Assembly (NCBI RefSeq): GCF_002234535.1
Contig: NZ_CP022521.1
Location: 6,494,001-6,558,000, forward strand
Direction of reading: 5' to 3'
DNA: 64,000 bases
Source of the DNA: Actinoalloteichus hoggarensis
GTDB taxonomy: Bacteria > Actinomycetota > Actinomycetes > Mycobacteriales > Pseudonocardiaceae
Of this stretch, positions 1 through 9,156 are shown one piece after another (the stretch's first letter is position 1; each line of letters begins with the position of its first letter). The notes below the pieces were generated by a model. That model had not been told where the DNA came from and did not search any database. It saw nothing but the letters and a program-made list of their open reading frames with translations. A program made the position numbers and the translations under genes.

Positions 1-689
1 AGGCGGGTGAACCGGCCGCGCACCCCAACTCGCGGTACTGCACTCCGATGAACCAGTGTCCGGTGCTCGCCCCCGAGTGGGACGATCCGCAGGGCGTCCC
101 GATCTCGGCGATCCTGTTCGGCGGCAGGCGGGCCACCACCGTTCCGCTGGTGGCGCAGGCACGGGACTGGCAGCACGGCGTGTTCCTCGGCGCCACGCTG
201 TCGAGTGAGAAGACCGCGGCGGCGACCGGCGCGGTCGGGCAGGTACGGCGCGACCCGATGGCCATGCTGCCCTTCATCGGCTACAACGCGGGCGACTACT
301 TCCAGCACTGGGTCGATCTCGGCAAGCAGGCCGACGCCGGCGCCCTGCCGTCGATCTTCTACGTGAACTGGTTCCGCCGCGGCGAGGACGGCCGGTTCCT
401 GTGGCCCGGATTCGGCGAGAACTCCCGCGTGCTCAAGTGGATCGTCGAGCGGCTCGACGGAGACGCGACGGCGGCCGAGACCGCCGTGGGTCTGGTCCCC
501 GGCGCCGACGCCCTCGATCTGAGCGGCCTGGACGTGCGGCAGGCGGACGTCGAGGCGGCGCTGGCCGTCGACGCCGAGGAGTGGCGAGCCGAGCTGCCGC
601 TGATCGAGGAGTGGTTCGACACCATCGGGCCCGCGCTGCCGAGCACGATGCGCGACGAGCTGGCCGCGCTGCGGCAGCGGCTCGGCTGA
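1..689 (+). CDS. pckG: Phosphoenolpyruvate carboxykinase (GTP), 3' end only
   Basis: This is the C-terminal 228 residues of a GTP-dependent PEP carboxykinase, which converts oxaloacetate and GTP to PEP, GDP and CO2 in gluconeogenesis. The reading frame is open from base 3, and the upstream codons read [11 protein letters not shown], a segment conserved in this family, so the ATG at 48 is internal and the gene is cut by the window edge. The visible part contains [14 protein letters not shown] and [19 protein letters not shown], both typical of the cytosolic GTP enzyme, and ends in a helical tail. The full protein is normally about 600 residues, so roughly 60 percent lies outside. The P-loop and the active-site cysteine are not visible. 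A GC-rich hairpin follows the stop directly. Confidence 0.96.
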   Translation, partial: AGEPAAHPNSRYCTPMNQCPVLAPEWDDPQGVPISAILFGGRRATTVPLVAQARDWQHGVFLGATLSSEKTAAATGAVGQVRRDPMAMLPFIGYNAGDYFQHWVDLGKQADAGALPSIFYVNWFRRGEDGRFLWPGFGENSRVLKWIVERLDGDATAAETAVGLVPGADALDLSGLDVRQADVEAALAVDAEEWRAELPLIEEWFDTIGPALPSTMRDELAALRQRLG

Positions 690-697
690 GCGACGGG

Positions 698-735
698 CGG
701 GGCGGGCGACGGGCGATCCAGCGCCGTCCGCCCCG
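698..735 (+). terminator. Terminator hairpin after pckG
   Basis: CGGGGCGG (698-705) and ACGG (709-712) pair with CCGTCCGCCCCG (724-735), leaving a 3-nt bulge and an 11-nt loop. The hairpin starts 9 nt after the pckG stop. There is no U-tract, as is common in actinomycetes. Confidence 0.6.
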
Positions 736-1143
736 GCTCGGCCGACTCGATCCCGTGCCACCAGGCGCCGACGGCGGCCATGCCGGGGGCGGGGCACGGT
801 CGCCGTCCGTGGCGCCAGGCTCGAGCCCGGCGACTCGGACAGGCCGGGGGCGGCCTCCCCGCGAACCGGCCGCCGGACCGACGTCTTCTCCGGCGTGGGG
901 GGGCGGGTGGCCCTGCGCGACGGCGTGTCCGTCCGAACACGCGGCACCGGGAGACACCCACCGCTCGCCGACGCCGGAGCCGACGGCGATTCCCCGCGTC
1001 GCCGCGGCGACCACCCGTCCTCGCGTCGAGGGGGCATCCCACCGAAACGGAGCAGCCTCTCGACACGCGGTCTCCTCCTGGGAACCCGCCCCACCCCCCG
1101 CGCGTCCTAGTAACGTAGATCACATCTGGGAGACCGGGGGTGG
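736..1143. other. Intergenic region without a recognisable gene
   Basis: All reading frames here are open only because of the high GC content, and none encodes a recognisable protein. A weak promoter-like element, TAACGT near 1111-1116, lies about 30 nt before the small gene that follows. Confidence 0.5.
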
Positions 1144-1329
1144 ATGACGATGTATGCGGGAATCGCGATGACGGCGCTGGCGACGGGGGCGGTGCTGCTG
1201 ACCGTGCTCACCGGTTCGCTGCGTCCGCACGCTGAGAGCGCGGAGCGGCTCGACGAGGAATCGGAGGCGCGGACGACGGCGGACGACGGCTCGCTCGAGG
1301 CCGCACAACGGGTTCGCCTGACGCCGTGA
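1144..1329 (+). CDS. Small single-pass membrane protein, unknown function
   Basis: A 61-residue reading frame. Residues 3-25 (YAGIAMTALATGAVLLTVL) form one hydrophobic segment. The rest is hydrophilic and acidic, with a basic C-terminus, so the topology is probably one N-terminal membrane anchor with a short tail. A purine-rich GGGGGTGG runs directly into the ATG at 1144, so the ATG two codons later (1150) is an equally good start. I do not recognise a family. The gene stands alone, 94 nt before the end of a convergent gene. The frame could be spurious, but the clean hydrophobic block and the polar tail argue for a real small protein. Confidence 0.45.
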   Translation: MTMYAGIAMTALATGAVLLTVLTGSLRPHAESAERLDEESEARTTADDGSLEAAQRVRLTP

Positions 1330-1422
1330 CGAGCGGCGAGACGATGATCTGACCGCTCCGACGAGAGACGAGATCGGCGGGCTCAGCCCGCCTGAGGACC
1401 TGCCGGAGTGGCCCGGAGGAGA

Positions 1423-2337
1423 TCACTCCGGCAGCGGACGGTCCCCGATGCCCAGCAGCCGTCCGCCGACCTCCTCGACCGTCGACACGTAACAGACGAC
1501 CGTGTTCGCGCCGCGCCGCCAGTCGGCAGGCTCGGGAACCCGCCAGCTCAGCGCGATGTCGTCCCGCCGGTCGCCACCCAGATACGCCGCCCGAGCCTGT
1601 TCACAGTGCGGCGCGGCGATCTCCTCGATCTCCTCTGCGCCGGGCATCGGATCGTTCGGACCGCCCGGCAGCGGCAGCACGCCGGGCAGCGCCTCGGCGC
1701 GATGCGGCTCGTCGCAGGGGACGTAGCGCAGCTCGTCGGTCTCGGCCGCGGAGTCGGGCAGGCAGGCCTGGAAGTCGTAGAACGGCTCGCCGACCAGCGC
1801 GTCGCGTACCGATCCCGTGCGGCTGACGGGCACCAGGTCGGAGCCCAGCTCGGCGAGGCCGCAGACCAGCCACCGTTCGTCCTTGGCCCAGCCGTCCTGC
1901 GAGGGCCACACCGTCCAGGGGTGCAGCCGCGTCGCGTCGATGTCGCCGCTGCCCACATAGTCGGCCACCGGCTCGGCGCACTCCTGCGTCGTCAGCCGCA
2001 GCATCTCGTCGTCCTCCGGCCGCATCCGGGGGAGGTCGGCGGACAGTTCGCCGACCGCGGCGATCTCCATCGTGTGCGGCTCCGCGCAGTCGACGGGACG
2101 GAAGTCGGCCAGCACCATGCAGTCGCCCGCGGCGGGCAGCCCGTCCGCGGGCACGACGCCGGGGCCGCCGGTCTCGCCGTCGGCGATCTCGGGTTCGGCG
2201 GAGGGCGGCAGCTCGACGCGGGACGGCGGAACGATCCGCGATCCGTCGTCCGTCGGCTCGTCGGGCGACTGAGTGCAGGCGCCGAGGAGCACGGCGGCGG
2301 CCGATACCACGCCGATCATCGACAAGCGTCGCGACAC
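1423..2337 (-). CDS. Septum-formation-family lipoprotein
   Basis: A 304-residue exported lipoprotein. The GTG start at 2337 is chosen because GGGAGG lies 8-9 nt upstream; in-frame codons further upstream have no ribosome site. The product begins VSRRLSMIGVVSAAAVLLGAC, a short lipoprotein signal with lipobox LGAC, so Cys21 would be acylated. A Pro/Glu/Asp-rich linker follows, then two copies of a cysteine-containing module: GDCMVL..DCAEPHTMEIAAV near 80-100, and FQACLPD..YVPCDEPHRAEAL near 200-230. This CxEPHxxE pattern is the hallmark of the Septum_form domain of actinobacterial lipoproteins. The paired cysteines suggest disulfides outside the membrane. The biochemical role is unknown. The gene stands alone on the minus strand. 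Confidence 0.8.
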   Translation of the reverse strand: MSRRLSMIGVVSAAAVLLGACTQSPDEPTDDGSRIVPPSRVELPPSAEPEIADGETGGPGVVPADGLPAAGDCMVLADFRPVDCAEPHTMEIAAVGELSADLPRMRPEDDEMLRLTTQECAEPVADYVGSGDIDATRLHPWTVWPSQDGWAKDERWLVCGLAELGSDLVPVSRTGSVRDALVGEPFYDFQACLPDSAAETDELRYVPCDEPHRAEALPGVLPLPGGPNDPMPGAEEIEEIAAPHCEQARAAYLGGDRRDDIALSWRVPEPADWRRGANTVVCYVSTVEEVGGRLLGIGDRPLPE

Positions 2338-2653
2338 GGCCTTCGCCTCCCGGTCTTCACTGTCCCCATTCGACACGGTACCGAGCGACATCCCGGCGAG
2401 GCTCACGCCCTCGTCGATCGATGCCGGATCGCCGCCCGGCCGGACCCCGATACGGGTGGTGCCACCGCCATGCCGCCGCCTGCCCTTTACGAGGCCCGGG
2501 ACCGCCCGAAGGGCGTCGTCGGCCGGAATCGACGCGACACTCCGCCCGGTGCGGCCGGGCGGCACGGGCCACCGGCCGCACGGTTCACCGGCGACACGGC
2601 TCGGCGGCGGTGGACGGAGGTCCTCGGACCGGCCGCGGGCCTCCCCGACCGCG

Positions 2654-2815
2654 CTACCGCCCGAGGCCGTGCAGGAACGTCGCGATCGACTCGGCCGCCG
2701 TCCGCAGCCAGGACAACAGGCACAGCACCAGTCCCGACGCCCAGTCCGGGTCCACGAGCACCGCGTACGCCCCGAGAGCGATCAGGAGCAACGGCACCAG
2801 CTTGTTGATCTTCAC
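2654..2815 (-). CDS. Small membrane protein (53 aa)
   Basis: A short gene starting at GTG 2815 and ending at the TAG at 2654. The start is the earliest possible because an in-frame TAA lies two codons upstream. The product begins VKINKLVPLLLIALGAYAVL, so residues 6-21 are a membrane segment. A short VDPDW turn follows, then a second hydrophobic stretch (SGLVLCLLSW), and the protein ends in an amphipathic helix with HGLGR. A basic N-terminus, a hydrophobic helix and an ExPxW-like turn are common in small conserved actinobacterial membrane proteins, but I cannot name a family. The ribosome site is weak. It lies between the septum-formation lipoprotein and a divergent SDR. Confidence 0.55.
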   Translation of the reverse strand: MKINKLVPLLLIALGAYAVLVDPDWASGLVLCLLSWLRTAAESIATFLHGLGR

Positions 2816-2955
2816 GGCTTATTGTTCATGCAGGACCGTGACGGAAGGATCGAGGACCCGGGCGGCGGCGATGTCGTCGTTCTTCGCCAGACCGCCCGAC
2901 GTCGCGGGTGGTCCAGACGCCATCCACCGTCGACGACGAGGGAGAGACACCGCTC

Positions 2956-3804
2956 ATGCGACCGATGAACGAACAGACGATGCTCATCACCGGGGCGACC
3001 GACGGGCTGGGCAGGCGGTTGGCCGAGCGGCTCGCCGCCGCGGGTGCCCGAGTCGTCATGCACGGCAGGGACGCCCGGCGCATCGCGCGCGCCCACGATG
3101 AGGTCGTCGCCGCCACCGGCAACGAGAAGACGGAGACGGTGCTGGCGGATCTCGCGAGCCTGGCGGCGGTGGACTCGTTGGCGACCGAGCTCGAACGGCG
3201 GTTCTCCCGACTGGACGTCCTGGTCAACAACGCGGGCATCGGCGCGGGCCCGGACATCGAGACCCGGCAGGAGAGCCCGGACGGCATCGAACTGCGCTTC
3301 GCGGTGAACTATCTCGCAGGCGCCCACCTGAGCCGCAGGCTGATACCGCTGATCACGCGCTCGGCGCCTGCCCGCATCGTCAACATCGCCTCGGCGGGGC
3401 AGTCCGCGATCGACTTCGATGACCCGCTGATCACCGATGCCTACAGCGGCGTCCGCGCCTACCGGCAGAGCAAGCTCGCTCAGGTCATGCTCACCCTCGA
3501 CCTGGCCGAGGAGCTGCGCGAGCGGGGCGTCACCGTCAACGCGATCCATCCGGCGACGTTCATGAACACCACGATGGTCCGGGACTGGAACGTCACCCCG
3601 GTCAGCACCGTCGAGGAGGGCGTCGAGGCGACGATGCGGCTGATCGGCGACGAGCGGTTCGGGCAGCTCAGCGGCTGTTACGTCAACACGACCCGGGAGG
3701 ATCGTGCCGACCCGCAGGCCTACGATCTCGAAGCGCGACGCAGGCTGCGCGCCCTGTCCGAGGACCTGATCGCACGGGCGCTGCACCCTCGCGCCGCAGG
3801 CTGA
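2956..3804 (+). CDS. Short-chain dehydrogenase/reductase
   Basis: A 282-residue classical SDR, an NAD(P)H-dependent oxidoreductase of unknown substrate. The cofactor motif is TGATDGLG (Rossmann TGxxxGxG) near residues 11-18. The structural motif is NNAGIG near 93, followed by a serine region (NIASAGQS) and the catalytic YRQSK (YxxxK) near 172. The ATG at 2956 is used because GGGAGAG stands 9 nt upstream; an earlier in-frame ATG (2908) adds 16 residues of non-SDR sequence. RxxARR after the second strand suggests NADP(H) use. It converges on the AbgT gene with 34 nt between the stops and has no operon partner. Confidence 0.9.
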   Translation: MRPMNEQTMLITGATDGLGRRLAERLAAAGARVVMHGRDARRIARAHDEVVAATGNEKTETVLADLASLAAVDSLATELERRFSRLDVLVNNAGIGAGPDIETRQESPDGIELRFAVNYLAGAHLSRRLIPLITRSAPARIVNIASAGQSAIDFDDPLITDAYSGVRAYRQSKLAQVMLTLDLAEELRERGVTVNAIHPATFMNTTMVRDWNVTPVSTVEEGVEATMRLIGDERFGQLSGCYVNTTREDRADPQAYDLEARRRLRALSEDLIARALHPRAAG

Positions 3805-3838
3805 GGGCACCGGCACGGGCACGGTCGGGGCCGGGCGA

Positions 3839-5488
3839 TCAGTCCGCCAGATGAACGCCCATCCCCGGCCCCAGCGGCAGGTCGAAGAAGTAGAAGATCG
3901 TGAGGATGCCTGCCCAGAACACCCAGAACGGCACCACGAACGGCAGCATCTTCGCGATCAGGGTCCCCAGGCCCGCGTTGGGCTGGTAACGCCGGACGAA
4001 GGTCAGCAGCACGATCATGTACGGGTTGAGCGGCGTGATCACCTGCGTGGCGGAGTCGCCGACGCGGAAGGCGGCCTGCGTGAACCCGGGTTCGAAGCCG
4101 ATCAGCAGGAACATCGGCACGAACACGCTCGCCATCAACGTCCACAGGCTCGACCCGGAGATGATGAACAGGTTCAGCAGCGAGGCCAGCACCATGAAGC
4201 CGAAGACCGCCGGATACCCGGTGAGGCCGATGCCCTCCAACAGGGTCGCGCCCGAGACCGCGAGCCAGGCGCCGATGTTGGTCCACGCGAACAGGGCGAT
4301 GAACTGGCCGAGCACGAACGCCAGCACGATGAAGCCGGACAGGTCCTTGAGCGCCCGCCCCATCAGCAACGGCACGTCCGCGCCCCGCCGGATCGCGCCC
4401 ACGACCATCCCGTAGGCGAGGGCGGGCACGAAGAACGCGAGGAACACCAGGGTGGTGACCGAGCCCAGCAGCGGCGAGGAGGGCAGGTATCCGCCGTCCT
4501 CGTTGCGCAGCGGCGAACCGGGGACCGACGCCAGTGTGAGGACCGCGGCGGTCAGCACGAGCAAAGTGCCGCCCGCCCACCGCAGGCCGCGACGTTCCAG
4601 GTCCGAGACCTCGGCGGTCAGTTCACCCGCGCCGGACGTTCGGGACTCGTCCAACTCCTCGGCCGCCTCCACGGTGCGCGGTGCCGACGCGGGGCCGGGC
4701 GTCGCGGCGGGAGCCGGGGCCGCCGCGGCGCCGACCTCCTCGCGGGGGAAGTTCGAACGTTCCAGCCCCGGCTCGACCACCTTGGCGATGACGACGCCCG
4801 CGATCAGACTCAGCACGATCGCCGAGACGAGGTTGAAGAAGTAGTTCGACACCGGATTGACCTCGGTGCCCGCGAACGGCAGCGTGGCCGCCACCGCGTT
4901 GGTGATGCCGGAGAACAAGGCGTCCAGGCTGGTGACCAGCATCGACGTCGAGTAGCCCGCGCCCGCCGCCGCGAAGCCGCCCAGCAGCCCCGCCACCGGA
5001 TGCCTGCCCGCCGCCGTGAAGACCATCGCCGCGAGCGGCGGGATGATGATGAACGCGCTGTCGGACATGATGCTGCCGGTGACGCCGATGAAGCCCAGTG
5101 CGTAGGGCAGGAGCCGCTTCGGCGCGTTGCCGAAGGCCAGCCTGATCAGGGCCGCCAGCAGACCCGTCCGCTCCGCGAGGCCGACGCCGAGCATGATGGT
5201 GACCACCGTCTGCAAGGGCGGGAACTCGATGAAGTTCGCGGCCAGGCCGGTGAACATGAACTCGACGCCCTCACCGGTGAAGGCACCCCGGATCGGCGTC
5301 GGCTCCGCCTCGCCGGGGATGAGGATCGAGACGTCGAGGCCCGCCATCACCGTCGACACGACGGCGACGACGAGGGTGAGCAACACGAAGAGGATGAACG
5401 GCTCCGGCAGCCGATTGCCTGCCCGTTCGATCCAGTCCAGCACTCGATCGAGCCGATTGCCCTTGGCCGAGGTCGCGGTGTCGGTCAC
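3839..5488 (-). CDS. AbgT-family transporter (p-aminobenzoyl-glutamate type)
   Basis: A 549-residue polytopic membrane protein of the AbgT family. In E. coli AbgT imports p-aminobenzoyl-glutamate, while the gonococcal MtrF exports sulfonamides or folate-type substrates. The N-terminus RLDRVLDWIERAGNRLPEP leads into the first membrane helix. About 12 membrane segments, re-entrant loops (GVTGSIMSDSAF; ASLLNLFIISGSS) and a conserved C-terminal QVITPLNPYMIVLLTF segment are visible. A long Ala/Pro/Glu-rich cytoplasmic loop sits near residues 235-300. The GTG at 5488 is preferred because AGGAGG lies 8 nt upstream; a GTG three codons earlier would overlap that ribosome site. An M20 amidohydrolase gene follows the pattern of abgA/abgB next to abgT and lies 180 nt upstream on the same strand, so uptake and hydrolysis may be coupled. 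Confidence 0.9.
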   Translation of the reverse strand: MTDTATSAKGNRLDRVLDWIERAGNRLPEPFILFVLLTLVVAVVSTVMAGLDVSILIPGEAEPTPIRGAFTGEGVEFMFTGLAANFIEFPPLQTVVTIMLGVGLAERTGLLAALIRLAFGNAPKRLLPYALGFIGVTGSIMSDSAFIIIPPLAAMVFTAAGRHPVAGLLGGFAAAGAGYSTSMLVTSLDALFSGITNAVAATLPFAGTEVNPVSNYFFNLVSAIVLSLIAGVVIAKVVEPGLERSNFPREEVGAAAAPAPAATPGPASAPRTVEAAEELDESRTSGAGELTAEVSDLERRGLRWAGGTLLVLTAAVLTLASVPGSPLRNEDGGYLPSSPLLGSVTTLVFLAFFVPALAYGMVVGAIRRGADVPLLMGRALKDLSGFIVLAFVLGQFIALFAWTNIGAWLAVSGATLLEGIGLTGYPAVFGFMVLASLLNLFIISGSSLWTLMASVFVPMFLLIGFEPGFTQAAFRVGDSATQVITPLNPYMIVLLTFVRRYQPNAGLGTLIAKMLPFVVPFWVFWAGILTIFYFFDLPLGPGMGVHLAD

Positions 5489-5668
5489 CGTGGCCACCTC
5501 CTGCGCTGCGCTGTGGGGGCTGTCTGATGGCGAGCCGCCGAGCCGTCCGGTTCGCCGACTCAGTGGTCGAACAGGTGCCCGGCGCGGCTCGCGACGGGTC
5601 CGACGACTGCCGAGGCTGTCGAACCGCCAGGCCGTCGCGGCGTGAACCGTCGAGGAGGTGAGCGGAGA

Positions 5669-7009
5669 TCAGTCGAAGTACGCGGGCACGTCGATCGCAC
5701 CGCCCGCCGCCGCGAACTCGGCGTGCACGGCGGCACGCAGTTCGGCGTCGGCGAGGTAGTCCGCAGCCGTCAGCGCCAGTCCGAGCGCGCCGTCGAGCAC
5801 CGCCTGATCCCCGGCCGTGCTGCCCGCGGCGGCGGCGAAGTCGGTGGTGTGCAGCGCGCCGGTCGGCCCGGACACCGCGATCATCGGATGGATGGCGGGC
5901 ATCCGGAAGCTGAGGTTGCCCAGGTCGGTGGAGCCGGTGAGGAAGTCGGGCACCACACCGGGCGGCAGCGGTCTGCGCCCGCACGGCTCCTGGTTGACCG
6001 CCCAGCGGCCGGCCAGCGTGGCGTTGTGTCGGATCGGCAGGTAGGGCAGCTGGGTGTCCCAGCGCAGTTCGACGCCGCAGCCCGTGAGCTCGGCGGCGCC
6101 CTCGGCGATCCGCTCCAGCCGGGCGGCCAGGTCGCGCAGCGTCTCGGGCTCGGCGGAGCGCAGATAGAACAGCACGGCGGCCCGGTCGGGCACGATGTTG
6201 GGGCGCGCGCCGCCGTCGGTGAAGACGCCGTGCACCCGGTCCCCCGGCGGGATGTGCTGCCGCAGCGCGGCGACGCCCTGGTAGGCGGCGACGGCGGCGT
6301 CCACGGCGTTGCGCCCCATGAAGGGCTGCGCCGAGGCGTGCGCGGCGACCCCGTGGAAGATCATCTCCAGCTGACGCCTGCCCAGGAACGGATGCATGGC
6401 GAGGTCGTGGGTGAAGGGATGCAGCATGATCACGGCGTCGACGTCGTCGAACACGCCCTGCCTGGCCAGGATCTCCTTGCCGCCGCCGCCCTCCTCGGCG
6501 GGCGTGCCGATCAGCGAGACCCGGCCGCCGAGCGTGCCGATCGCCGAGGCGGCGCCGAGGAAGCCGCCCACGCCCGCGGCACAGATGACGTTGTGGCCGC
6601 AGCCGTGCCCGATGCCGGGCAGCGCGTCGTACTCGGCGAGCACCGCCACGTGCGGGCCGTCGCCGGAGCCGCCGGTGGCCAGCAGCGCCGTGTCCAGTCC
6701 GCCGACGCCGACCTCGGCCCGATGGCCGTGGGCGGCGAGCAGGTCGGCGACCGCGCGCACCGAACGATGCTCGACGAACCCCTCCTCGGGGTGGGCGTGC
6801 AGGTCCCGGCTCAACGCCACCAGGTCCGGGCCCGCCTGCGTCGAGGCCGTCGTGATCGCCGCGCGGACACTCTCGGCGACTCCGCCATGCGCCGAGCCGA
6901 GCGGTTCGGCCGCCGCGACCGCGCGGGCGGTGGCGGCGGTCATCGATCGCAGATAGGCCGCGTCTGGCGTGGTGGGCCGGGTCGGGTCGACGTCATCGGG
7001 GGTGCTCAC
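5669..7009 (-). CDS. M20 family amidohydrolase (AbgB / PM20D2-like)
   Basis: A 446-residue metallo-amidohydrolase of the M20 family, predicted to cleave an N-acyl amino acid or aminobenzoyl-glutamate-like amide in the cytoplasm. Visible motifs: HAHPEEGF near residue 51; metal-binding EYDALPGIGHGCGHN near 95-109; catalytic GTPAEEGGGG near 150; a lid/dimerisation domain with FHGVAAHASAQPFMGRNAVDA near 190-210; and a distal metal histidine in SGPTGALHTTDF near 395. Start GTG 7009 lies after AGGGTG; an upstream in-frame extension lacks family sequence. It is followed downstream by the AbgT transporter. The pair resembles the abg locus and suggests uptake followed by release of glutamate or another amino acid. 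Confidence 0.88.
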   Translation of the reverse strand: MSTPDDVDPTRPTTPDAAYLRSMTAATARAVAAAEPLGSAHGGVAESVRAAITTASTQAGPDLVALSRDLHAHPEEGFVEHRSVRAVADLLAAHGHRAEVGVGGLDTALLATGGSGDGPHVAVLAEYDALPGIGHGCGHNVICAAGVGGFLGAASAIGTLGGRVSLIGTPAEEGGGGKEILARQGVFDDVDAVIMLHPFTHDLAMHPFLGRRQLEMIFHGVAAHASAQPFMGRNAVDAAVAAYQGVAALRQHIPPGDRVHGVFTDGGARPNIVPDRAAVLFYLRSAEPETLRDLAARLERIAEGAAELTGCGVELRWDTQLPYLPIRHNATLAGRWAVNQEPCGRRPLPPGVVPDFLTGSTDLGNLSFRMPAIHPMIAVSGPTGALHTTDFAAAAGSTAGDQAVLDGALGLALTAADYLADAELRAAVHAEFAAAGGAIDVPAYFD

Positions 7010-7213
7010 GGCCGGCACCCTAACTCGAAAGGAGCAGCCTGCGAAGGGCTCGCGAACCGCGACCAGGACGTTTGACACGCAAGTAGACCGGTCGCCCACA
7101 GAGTGGGAGACGGAGGTCGGGGGCCTGAGCGGGAAGATCGGCGCGGAACGGCCGAACAGCGCACGGCGGCCGAGGCGCGGGCGGGCGAGAAGAACCGGCC
7201 CGAATTCACTCCA

Positions 7214-7260
7214 GCGAGTGTGGTGCCGGCTCCGCCCGGCAGCGCAGGCACCACACTCGC
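7214..7260 (-). terminator. Strong terminator after the glutamate-type ABC operon
   Basis: A perfect 14-bp stem, GCGAGTGTGGTGCC (7214-7227) with GGCACCACACTCGC (7247-7260), encloses a 19-nt loop that can itself pair (GCCGG/CCGGC). It lies 26 nt after the stop of the ATPase gene in the leftward direction and separates this operon from the M20-abgT pair. Confidence 0.85.
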
Positions 7261-7286
7261 CCGCCCGGATGCGCGGGAGCGGGACC

Positions 7287-8102
7287 TCAGATCGCCGGGT
7301 CGCGCGGACCGTGGTGCGTCGGGTCCAGCACCCGCGCCAGGAACTCCCGCGTGCGGGTCTCCCTCGGCGCGCCGATGACCTGCGCGGGATCGCCCTGCTC
7401 GACGACGACGCCGCCGTCCATGAACAGCACCGTGTCGGCGACCTCACGGGCGAACTGCATCTCGTGGGTGACCACGAGCATGGTCATCCCCTCCTCGGCC
7501 AGGCCGCGCATCACGCCGAGGACGTCGCCGACCAGCTCCGGGTCCAGCGCCGAGGTGGGCTCGTCGAAGAGCATCACGTCCGGATTCATCGACAACGCCC
7601 TGGCGATCGCGGCACGCTGCTGCTGGCCGCCGGAGAGCTGGGCGGGCATCGCCGAGGCCTTGTCCGAGAGGCCGACGCGGTCGAGGTTGGCGCGGGCGAT
7701 CTTCTCGGCCTCGGCCTTGTCGCGGCGAAGGACCTTGCGCTGGGCGACGGTCAGGTTCTCCAGCACCGAGAGGTGTGCGAACAGGTTGAACTGCTGGAAC
7801 ACCATGCCGATGCCGGTCCGCGCCGCGTCGATGTCGCAGTCGGGGTCGGTCAGCTCCGTGCCGTTGACGACGATGCGCCCGCCGCTGGGCTGCTCCAACA
7901 GGTTCACGCAGCGCAGCAGCGTCGACTTCCCGGAGCCGGACGGCCCGATGACGCAGACCACCTCGCCCCGCCGGACGTTCAGGTCGACGCCCTTGAGCAC
8001 CTGAAGGTCGCCGAAGGACTTGTGCAGGTCGCCGACCTCGATCACCGGCGCCGCACGATCGGCGGCGGGTCCCGAGGTGGCATCGCTCTCGGGCTTCGTC
8101 AT
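7287..8102 (-). CDS. Polar amino acid (glutamate-type) ABC transporter, ATPase
   Basis: A 271-residue cytoplasmic ATPase of the GlnQ/GluA type, which energises amino acid import. Walker A is GPSGSGKST near residue 54, the Q-loop is MVFQQFNLF near 102, the signature is LSGGQQQR near 158, Walker B is [13 protein letters not shown] near 178, and the H-switch is VVTHEM near 213. The ATG at 8102 overlaps the stop of the permease gene by four bases (ATGA), which indicates translational coupling. It is the last gene of a leftward operon: binding protein, permease, ATPase. A 14-bp terminator follows. A 20-residue N-terminal extension before the domain is variable in this family. Confidence 0.95.
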   Translation of the reverse strand: MTKPESDATSGPAADRAAPVIEVGDLHKSFGDLQVLKGVDLNVRRGEVVCVIGPSGSGKSTLLRCVNLLEQPSGGRIVVNGTELTDPDCDIDAARTGIGMVFQQFNLFAHLSVLENLTVAQRKVLRRDKAEAEKIARANLDRVGLSDKASAMPAQLSGGQQQRAAIARALSMNPDVMLFDEPTSALDPELVGDVLGVMRGLAEEGMTMLVVTHEMQFAREVADTVLFMDGGVVVEQGDPAQVIGAPRETRTREFLARVLDPTHHGPRDPAI

Positions 8103-9034
8103 GTCGCTGCCCCTCCGGTCCGCGTCCTGCTGATCTTCCCTGGTTTCCTGGCGGCTCCCTTGCCGAATCGTTTCTCCAGGCCTCGGGAGACGAACGACAG
8201 CGGGATGGTGATGATCAGATAACACAGCCCGACCACCAGCACCGGGGTCATGCTCTGGTTGGTGTTCAGCGCCTCGCGGCCGAACTGGGCCAACTCCTGC
8301 TGGGCCAGCGTGCTGCCGAGGAAGAAGGCCAGCGAGGAGTCCTTGGTGAGCAGGATCAGCTCGTTGGTCAGCGGCGGCAGGATGATGCGGAACGCCTGCG
8401 GGATGACCACCGTGATCATCGTCCGGGTGGGCGACATGCCCAGCGATCGGGCCGCCTCGATCTGTCCCTTCGGCACCGCCTGGATGCCTGCGCGGATGGT
8501 CTCGGCGATGTAGGCGGCGCCGACCAGGCCGAGGGCCACCATGATCTGGACGTTGCGGTCGAGCCGGGTGTCGAAGGCGTACGGGATGCCGACGCCGACG
8601 GCGAGGAAGACCAGCATCGCGGGCAGACCGCGGAAGAACTCGATGTAGATGCCCGCGATCCAGCGGTAGGGCCCCACCGAGGAGAGCCGCATCAACGCCA
8701 GCACCAGGCCGAGTCCGAGACCGAGCGCGAAGCCGAGCACCGTGTAGAAGATGGTGTTGCCCAGCGCGACGGTGATCACGGTCGGGAACAGGTTGGCGGC
8801 CACCTCCATGTTGAAGAAGGCCCGCCGGATCTGACCCCAGTCGGCCGCCAGTACCAGGGCGACGACGGCTGCGATCAAGACCAGATACTGCACGCCGCGG
8901 AACAGTCTGGCCCGCTGCCGCTTGCTCATCCGGCGTCGCGGCTGCCCGCCCGGCGTCTCTCCGCCCACCGGCCGAGGCGGCGCCGTCGGGGGATCGCCCC
9001 CGACGCCCCGGCCTGCCGTCTTGTTTCCCGCCAT
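8099..9034 (-). CDS. Polar amino acid ABC transporter, permease
   Basis: A 311-residue inner-membrane permease of the His/Glu/Gln/Arg family. After a 50-residue Gly/Pro/Arg-rich cytoplasmic N-terminus there are about five to six membrane segments, with an EAA loop near [20 protein letters not shown] that contacts the ATPase. The start ATG 9034 follows AGGAG; an upstream in-frame codon (9085) is less likely. Glutamate systems such as gluABCD have two permease genes. Only one is present here, so it either forms a homodimer or pairs with a subunit encoded elsewhere. The gene is translationally coupled to the ATPase. Confidence 0.93.
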   Translation of the reverse strand: MAGNKTAGRGVGGDPPTAPPRPVGGETPGGQPRRRMSKRQRARLFRGVQYLVLIAAVVALVLAADWGQIRRAFFNMEVAANLFPTVITVALGNTIFYTVLGFALGLGLGLVLALMRLSSVGPYRWIAGIYIEFFRGLPAMLVFLAVGVGIPYAFDTRLDRNVQIMVALGLVGAAYIAETIRAGIQAVPKGQIEAARSLGMSPTRTMITVVIPQAFRIILPPLTNELILLTKDSSLAFFLGSTLAQQELAQFGREALNTNQSMTPVLVVGLCYLIITIPLSFVSRGLEKRFGKGAARKPGKISRTRTGGAAT

Positions 9035-9112
9035 GGTCTCTCGTGCTCCTGTGAGGTGTGCTGCGAAGGTCGATGCGGCAGGCACGACGTCGGCTGCCGT
9101 TGGCGAATGCGA

Positions 9113-9141
9113 GGGGCCGGCGCGCTGTGCACGCCGGCCCC
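9113..9141 (-). terminator. Intercistronic hairpin between binding protein and permease
   Basis: A perfect 10-bp stem, GGGGCCGGCG (9113-9122) with CGCCGGCCCC (9132-9141), has a 9-nt loop. It lies 15 nt after the stop of the binding-protein gene and before the permease. Such elements often act as partial terminators or 3' stabilisers that keep binding protein in excess over permease; that role is inferred here. Confidence 0.65.
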
Positions 9142-9156
9142 GTCAGGTCTGCTCGA

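Noticed and set aside
5488-5497. GTG at 5497 as the start of the AbgT gene
   Set aside because: It would follow AGGAG with no spacing. The GTG at 5488 has the same ribosome site at 8 nt.
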